Origin: Rothia nasimurium
GTDB taxonomy: Bacteria > Actinomycetota > Actinomycetes > Actinomycetales > Micrococcaceae
Assembly: GCF_928391935.1 (NCBI RefSeq)
Contig: NZ_CAKMTD010000006.1
Coordinates: 86,309 to 150,308 of the forward strand
Length of the DNA stretch: 64,000 nt
Direction of reading: 5' to 3'
In this document: positions 59,585 to 64,000 of the stretch, one piece after another
Numbering within the stretch: the first letter of the stretch is position 1
Layout of the letters: each line of letters begins with the position of its first letter
Program-made: the position numbers and the translations under genes
Notes under the pieces: generated by a model
What the model saw: only the letters and a program-made list of their open reading frames with translations
What the model was told of the DNA's origin: nothing
Databases searched by the model: none

Positions 59585-60460
59585 TTATTTGACGACGTGA
59601 ACGGCCAGGTTCTTCACGCCGTTCCACTTCTTTGCCAGGGCTGCCTTGGGCAGCAGGGTGACCGCGTGCAGGCGGGAGGAAACGTGGGCGCGGGCAACCT
59701 GAGCAGCCTTCTTCCAGCCCTTGGCCTCCATCTCGGCGGCGATAGTGTAGAAGTAGGTACGTTCCTCGTCGAAGCGGGTGCCTTCAAGGGCACGCCAGGA
59801 GGAGTCGGAAGCCTTGTGGCGGCGGTACATGAAGGCCACGGCCTCGTCATAGTAGAGGGAACCGCCGGTCATGGCGACGTCCAGCACCAGGGCCATGTCC
59901 TGAACCACGTTCAGGCCCTCACGGAAGCCCAGGCCCACGATAGTCTCAGCCCGCCAGCCCAAGGAGGGGAAGTAGAGCCAGTCGCCGCGCAGAATAGAAA
60001 CGGCCAGATCTTCGCCCGACAGCTCAGTGGTGCCATTCGGGCGGTAGTAAGCCTTGGTCTTCTCAACCAGGGTGTTTGACAGCGCATTGTTCTCGTCGAT
60101 CACGACGCAACCGGGCTGGAAAATCTTTGCATTGGGGTTAGCCTCAGCAGCGGCGACGAACCACTCAATGTAGTTAGGTAGCATGACGTCGTCAGCACCC
60201 ATAACGGTCACCAGGTCGTTCTCAACGAAGGTCAGGGCCTTGGTGTAGTTACCGTTAGCGCCCAGGTTCTTCTCGTTGCGCATGTAGGTGATGCGCTCAT
60301 CGTTCAGAGACTCAAACCAGCCGGGGATTGAGTCGTCAGGGTAGCCGTCATCGACCACAATGAGACGCCAGTCAGGGTTGGTCTGGCCCAGCACGGAGCG
60401 CACGGCCTGCTTCATGAAATCTACGTCGCCGTAGTAGGGGAAGAGAATATCAACGGTCAT
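59585..60460 (-). CDS. Glycosyltransferase family 2
   Basis: A 291-residue soluble GT-A enzyme. DILFPYYGDVDFMKQAVRSVL begins the fold, IVVDDGYPDDS and TVMGADDVMLP carry the metal-binding motifs. The C-terminal region (VVQDMALVLDVAM, YRRHKASDSSW) recalls rhamnosyl- or galactosyl-type GT2 enzymes. It follows the DUF2304 gene by only 8 bp and is co-transcribed with the GT2/DUF2304 pair. Donor and acceptor are unknown. Confidence 0.9.
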   Translation of the reverse strand: MTVDILFPYYGDVDFMKQAVRSVLGQTNPDWRLIVVDDGYPDDSIPGWFESLNDERITYMRNEKNLGANGNYTKALTFVENDLVTVMGADDVMLPNYIEWFVAAAEANPNAKIFQPGCVVIDENNALSNTLVEKTKAYYRPNGTTELSGEDLAVSILRGDWLYFPSLGWRAETIVGLGFREGLNVVQDMALVLDVAMTGGSLYYDEAVAFMYRRHKASDSSWRALEGTRFDEERTYFYTIAAEMEAKGWKKAAQVARAHVSSRLHAVTLLPKAALAKKWNGVKNLAVHVVK

Positions 60461-60468
60461 GGGGGTGT

Positions 60469-60882
60469 TTACTCCTGGTTAGAGGGGGTCGATGAGGTTG
60501 AATCAGTCCGGGGTGCGCCCGGAGTGGAAGAATCGTTGAGGGTGGGATCACCCTGTTCAAGGATGGCCCGCAGAATAGCTACTTCTTCGGCGAGGGCCCG
60601 CGTTTCGTCAGCTGATTTAGAGACCTCCAGGGTGAGGTGCAGGCAGATAGCTATCAGCATGATGCAGGCGAACGCGAAGAGCAGGTTCACTGGGTTGACG
60701 ACGCCGGTGAAGGCAGCTAGCTTCCACAGGAGGGAGGGAAAGAGCGCCAGCACGATGATGACAGCTGAGATCACGAGCCACAGGACGGCGTACTTCTCTT
60801 TCATCTTCTGGTTGCGCACCTGGGTGAACACCAGCACGAAGACGACGATGGAGAGTAGGAGGAAGAAAATATTAGACGGCAT
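60469..60882 (-). CDS. DUF2304 membrane protein (GacJ-like)
   Basis: A 137-residue protein with three predicted helices: IFFLLLSIVVFVLVFTQV, YAVLWLVISAVIIVLALF and VNLLFAFACIMLIAICLHL. A conserved-looking RNQKMKEKYAVLW lies between the first two. A coiled region (ETRALAEEVAILRAILEQ) ends the protein. DUF2304 proteins such as streptococcal GacJ bind and stimulate an adjacent GT2 that makes undecaprenyl-phosphate-sugar. Here it sits 9 bp downstream of such a GT2, matching that arrangement. Confidence 0.88.
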   Translation of the reverse strand: MPSNIFFLLLSIVVFVLVFTQVRNQKMKEKYAVLWLVISAVIIVLALFPSLLWKLAAFTGVVNPVNLLFAFACIMLIAICLHLTLEVSKSADETRALAEEVAILRAILEQGDPTLNDSSTPGAPRTDSTSSTPSNQE

Positions 60883-60891
60883 CGGCGCTCC

Positions 60892-61626
60892 TTACTCTAC
60901 GGGCTTGGTTTTGGCGCGGGTCATAGAGATTGCGAAGGCGAAAAGTGACCGCACCAGGTACAGGGCTGATTTGAGAGGCCCTGACGAGGGGGTTCCTCCC
61001 TGTCGCTCCCGCATCTCGACGGGAACCTGGATCACCGTGCAGCCGGAGCGGATTGCCATGACGGTCGCGTCGATGGTGTCGCCGAGGTATTCTGCGGGGT
61101 AAAAGTCGCAGTATTGCTGGATTCCGCGGCGGTTAGCCGCTTTGAAGCCGCTGGTGACGTCGGTGAATTTTTCACCAGAAATCCTAGTAAAGAGGAAGGC
61201 CAGTAGACCCATCGCCCACTTGCGGGGGCCGCGCACCTCGTAGTTATCTGAGGCGGCGAAACGGGAGCCGATGACGATATCTGCCCGGCTCAGTCCTTCA
61301 AGGAGGGTGGGGATGTGTTCGGGCAGGTGCTGGCCGTCCGAATCCATCTGTAGGGCGACGTCGTAGCCCATGCGGCGGGCGTACTTGTAGCCGGTCCGCA
61401 TAGCGGCCCCAACCCCCATGTTGTAGGGCAGGTCAATGACGAAAGCGCCGGCGGCGCGGGCTACGCGCGAGGTGGTGTCGGTAGAACCGTCGTTAATAAC
61501 CACAAGGTCAGCCCAGGGAGCTTTAGCTCGCAAATCTGCGATAGTAGCAGGAAGTGCCTCCTCCTCATTCCAGGCAGGCATAATCACCAGTACCCTGCAG
61601 GACTGAGACACAGCCTGATTAGTCAT
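60892..61626 (-). CDS. GT2 polyprenyl-phosphate glycosyltransferase (DPMS/GacI-like)
   Basis: A 244-residue enzyme of the dolichyl-phosphate-mannose-synthase branch. VLVIMPAWNEEEALPATIADL, VVINDGSTDTTSRVAR, YNMGVGAAMRTGYKYARRMG and QMDSDGQHLPEHIP are the signature motifs, the last with the metal DSD. It lacks membrane helices of its own. GAGGGGG precedes the ATG. With DUF2304 next door it probably makes a polyprenyl-phosphate-linked monosaccharide on the inner leaflet. The sugar is unknown. Confidence 0.92.
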   Translation of the reverse strand: MTNQAVSQSCRVLVIMPAWNEEEALPATIADLRAKAPWADLVVINDGSTDTTSRVARAAGAFVIDLPYNMGVGAAMRTGYKYARRMGYDVALQMDSDGQHLPEHIPTLLEGLSRADIVIGSRFAASDNYEVRGPRKWAMGLLAFLFTRISGEKFTDVTSGFKAANRRGIQQYCDFYPAEYLGDTIDATVMAIRSGCTVIQVPVEMRERQGGTPSSGPLKSALYLVRSLFAFAISMTRAKTKPVE

Positions 61627-61698
61627 CGCATCCCCCTCAAACAATCATCGACTACAGCAGTCTACCCGCCTACAGAGAAGCCTACGAAATCTATAGCA

Positions 61699-63720
61699 TT
61701 ACATACACACTTCAGCCCGATACAAAGCAGCATCTCCGGATCTATATACTTCAACAATCCCCTGATTCTCTGCTAAATTCGCCAGGCCTGGGTACCAGCC
61801 AGCGCCTTCAGGATTCATATCGAAACCAAGAGCGTAATAAGCATTATCATGACGTATAGCCTCGCACACTTCTGGCATTGAGGCCGCATCATCAAAGTGA
61901 TTTACAAGCAATTCATCTTCTGCGTCTAACGAGTTAAATATATGAGCAGATGTTACCGGATTTCCCGCGAGAGCGTAAACATACGCTCCACCATTATTGG
62001 GATCAACCACAATCTTTGCATCATCCGGAATATTATCATCAATATAGTTTATAACATTTAATTCATCTGGACTCAACCTGGGTGATTCATCGCTAATTGT
62101 ATAAGATTTATTCATCACTACATCTATACTTGATCTAAAGATGTAGCCAGCCTGAGCCCCAACAGATAGAATCAGAACCAACATAAAGGCAAGGACATTA
62201 AAATTAAAGATAGGAATATTTTTACTATCAATAAAAGATCGAATCTTTCTTAAAATATATTCCAGTCCAAACACAGCCAAAACTGACGTAGCTATAGGGG
62301 TAAGGGCGATAATCCTGAAGGGGTCTTGATACCAAACGCCCAGCCACTCATAGCGGCCATTTTCATATGTTAGGGATCGAGCTAAAACGTAGGCAGCAGC
62401 AACTAGGATCCACATACAAACAATCCAAGAGTATTCAGTAATTCTTCTAACTGAATATAGTAGACCGAAAAATACGAGAAGAGTTACAACCCATAAAGCA
62501 CCCTGATAACTCGGGTCCCACACAGGAGCGCTCCACCACCGCACAGGTGCATTGAGCAAAAACTCCCCGAAAGCCTGAGGGTAAGATATTTCAGGCGCCC
62601 AATTAGCCGCATCTCGATCAGGTCGAACTACCCCCCATAGGAAATATATAATATAAGTTAATATAGCGACACCAAGAATACGAATAATTAGAGACTTTAG
62701 AGGTAATAATCCTTCCTTAAATTTTGCAGAACTTTTTACAATATAGCCAATAAAAATCGCTGTGCCCAGCAAAAGCATAGACATAATAGAGTTGGGGTGC
62801 GTAAAGGCCACCCCAAGGGACACGACAAGACCTATTGCTAAACCATCCGCTATACCCATCGTACGGATTTTTGAAACCCTAAAAATCTGTACTATAACTG
62901 CCAAACCTACCGGAATAAGCGAGTTTCCAAGAAGGTTGGGGTAGAGAATTCCCCATACAAGAAACACATAAGGAAAAGCGATAAATGACAGGCTAGAAAC
63001 TGCTGCAAAAACCACGGAAGGCGAGCTTAACGATACAGAGTTCCTCAATAAATAAAGAATAGAAATTGGCCAAATGAAAGAACATATAACAATCGAGAAT
63101 ATGTTAGCAATTTCAATCACTGACATTTCGGTAATTGATACCATAATTGCAGCAAGAGCATGCCAAACACTGGGATAAAAACTGGGCGGTTCACCATCTC
63201 CAGTGGTCATATACGCCAGATTAAAAGGAGAAGCATTCCCGGTATCATTAATGTATCTCACCGCATTATAATGAAAAATCTCATCAAACGTCTGACCCAG
63301 ATTACTCGGCGAGGAAAAAATATGAGATAAATTATACGAACCAACCAGGGCTGCAATCAACAAAGCTGCGTAGTACCAACCATCGCCAGCTACCCACCAA
63401 GAGTTTCGATGGTTTAAGCCAGCAGATTCCACATTTCTGGGTGATACCCCTAAAATATTCCTCAGTAAAAATCTAATTATCAAAAAAAATCCGGCTACTG
63501 CAACCGCACTAACCAAGGGAACCCAAAACGACCAATCAAATCCGAATTGAGCTGCAGTAATAGAACCTAGCGTTATGAGCGCAGCCGAAATCGGTGCGGC
63601 CAAGGCTAGAGAATTAAAACCTTTCTGTCCCAAACTAGTAGCTACAATAAATCCGGGAATTACAACTACCCCAAGACATATAAGAATTGCAGGAATAACC
63701 GCAATCCACTCTCCAATCAA
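61699..63720 (-). CDS. DUF6541-type multi-pass protein, probable GT-C glycosyltransferase
   Basis: A 673-residue membrane protein with about 13 helices and a C-terminal extracytoplasmic domain of about 140 residues. The first outer loop reads GQTFDEIFHYNAVRYINDTG, with Asp-Glu placed as in GT-C enzymes that use polyprenyl-phosphate sugars. The gene is markedly AT-rich, with many ATA, AAT and TTA codons, unlike the GC-rich GT2 genes beside it, which suggests transfer. The start is a TTG preceded by GGAG, so it is uncertain. It may be the transferase that uses the lipid-linked sugar of the neighbouring GT2. Confidence 0.8.
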   Translation of the reverse strand: MIGEWIAVIPAILICLGVVVIPGFIVATSLGQKGFNSLALAAPISAALITLGSITAAQFGFDWSFWVPLVSAVAVAGFFLIIRFLLRNILGVSPRNVESAGLNHRNSWWVAGDGWYYAALLIAALVGSYNLSHIFSSPSNLGQTFDEIFHYNAVRYINDTGNASPFNLAYMTTGDGEPPSFYPSVWHALAAIMVSITEMSVIEIANIFSIVICSFIWPISILYLLRNSVSLSSPSVVFAAVSSLSFIAFPYVFLVWGILYPNLLGNSLIPVGLAVIVQIFRVSKIRTMGIADGLAIGLVVSLGVAFTHPNSIMSMLLLGTAIFIGYIVKSSAKFKEGLLPLKSLIIRILGVAILTYIIYFLWGVVRPDRDAANWAPEISYPQAFGEFLLNAPVRWWSAPVWDPSYQGALWVVTLLVFFGLLYSVRRITEYSWIVCMWILVAAAYVLARSLTYENGRYEWLGVWYQDPFRIIALTPIATSVLAVFGLEYILRKIRSFIDSKNIPIFNFNVLAFMLVLILSVGAQAGYIFRSSIDVVMNKSYTISDESPRLSPDELNVINYIDDNIPDDAKIVVDPNNGGAYVYALAGNPVTSAHIFNSLDAEDELLVNHFDDAASMPEVCEAIRHDNAYYALGFDMNPEGAGWYPGLANLAENQGIVEVYRSGDAALYRAEVCM

Positions 63721-63880
63721 AAGGGTTTCTCCATTTCATCAGGCCGACGGAGCTCAGACACCCAAAGTTAGGTGCGTAGCACATAGATTTCCTTAAGCCT
63801 ACCTCATCCCATCATCACGCACCGTGCGCCTCATAGTTCCCACTTTGTGCAACTAGAGCTGCACGATCAACCACTGAGGC

Positions 63881-64000
63881 TTATTCAAAAGTCCCACCCG
63901 CAGCCAAAAACACCAACCCCCGCACCACCGCAAACACCCGCCCATACAACCCCAACGGCCGCCTAAACCCCGTATGAAGAATCCGCCAAGTCTTGATGTG
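63881..64000 (-). mobile_element. C-terminal end of an IS transposase (partial)
   Basis: The window ends inside a reverse-strand reading frame whose last 39 residues are visible. HIKTWRILHTGFRRPLGLYG and the following RVFAVVRGLVFLAAGGTFE match the usual end of IS5/IS4-type DDE transposases (WRIL-x-x-GFR-x-PL, then V-x-x-LV-F). G+C rises again here relative to the DUF6541 gene. The IS end may lie near 63846, where GTGCA-N8-TGCAC occurs. The stretch 63721-63880 shows no gene. Confidence 0.6.

Overview
The window is high-GC actinobacterial DNA. Gene content points to the Micrococcaceae, Rothia- or Kocuria-like, but this is inferred from protein families without a database search. Supporting signs are PdxR/PdxST vitamin B6 synthesis, a very large NAD-glutamate dehydrogenase, a putrescine oxidase of the Micrococcus/Kocuria type, a UmuDC pair behind an actinobacterial SOS box, and many starts that look leaderless. 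Three parS-like sites (1665, 17196, 24580) suggest the left part lies in the origin-proximal, ParB-bound domain. No rRNA, tRNA or CRISPR was seen.

Left region (1-18 kb). PdxR and pdxST, for pyridoxal phosphate synthesis, are separated by a Tat-exported GH16 glucanase. The glucanase leader carries four tandem hairpins whose stems covary around one constant loop. The pdxS-pdxT gap is filled with repeats. Next come a TPM-domain membrane protein, a lipoprotein plus LGFP/L,D-transpeptidase-like envelope pair, a TetR-YhgE pair with a highly repetitive YhgE, and a tight YbjN / Hsp90-like ATPase / TPR operon. A palindromic intergenic element recurs at 7146, 9951, 13722 and 25131.

Middle region (18-45 kb). 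A small AT-rich insert of unknown genes is followed by a MATE exporter, two acetyltransferases, an S4 protein and SOS-regulated umuDC. Then come a sucrase/ferredoxin-like protein, a VIT transporter, a lone ribbon-helix-helix antitoxin, a 2-oxo acid decarboxylase, an AAA/DUF4143 ATPase behind 23-bp iterons, and a HipBA module. From 32.5 to 40.8 kb lies a putrescine catabolism cluster: putrescine oxidase, permease, two aldehyde dehydrogenases, a universal stress protein and a TetR regulator. Two near-identical palindromes in its promoters are the likely shared operator. An SMI1-like protein, an ArsD-like protein, a GyrI-like protein and a second HipBA with its own twin operators follow.

Right region (45-64 kb). 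A 1629-residue NAD-glutamate dehydrogenase is divergent from a compact 758-residue paralogue that keeps only the catalytic core. A long palindrome and a 34-codon ORF lie between them. After an MHS-family transporter comes a surface-glycan locus: an OafA-type acyltransferase, two GT2 enzymes, a Wzx-like flippase, and a GT2 + DUF2304 + DUF6541 set. That set resembles the lipid-linked sugar, flippase and GT-C logic of the streptococcal GacI/J/K/L system. The DUF6541 gene is AT-rich, and the window ends inside a transposase, so this edge is probably acquired DNA.
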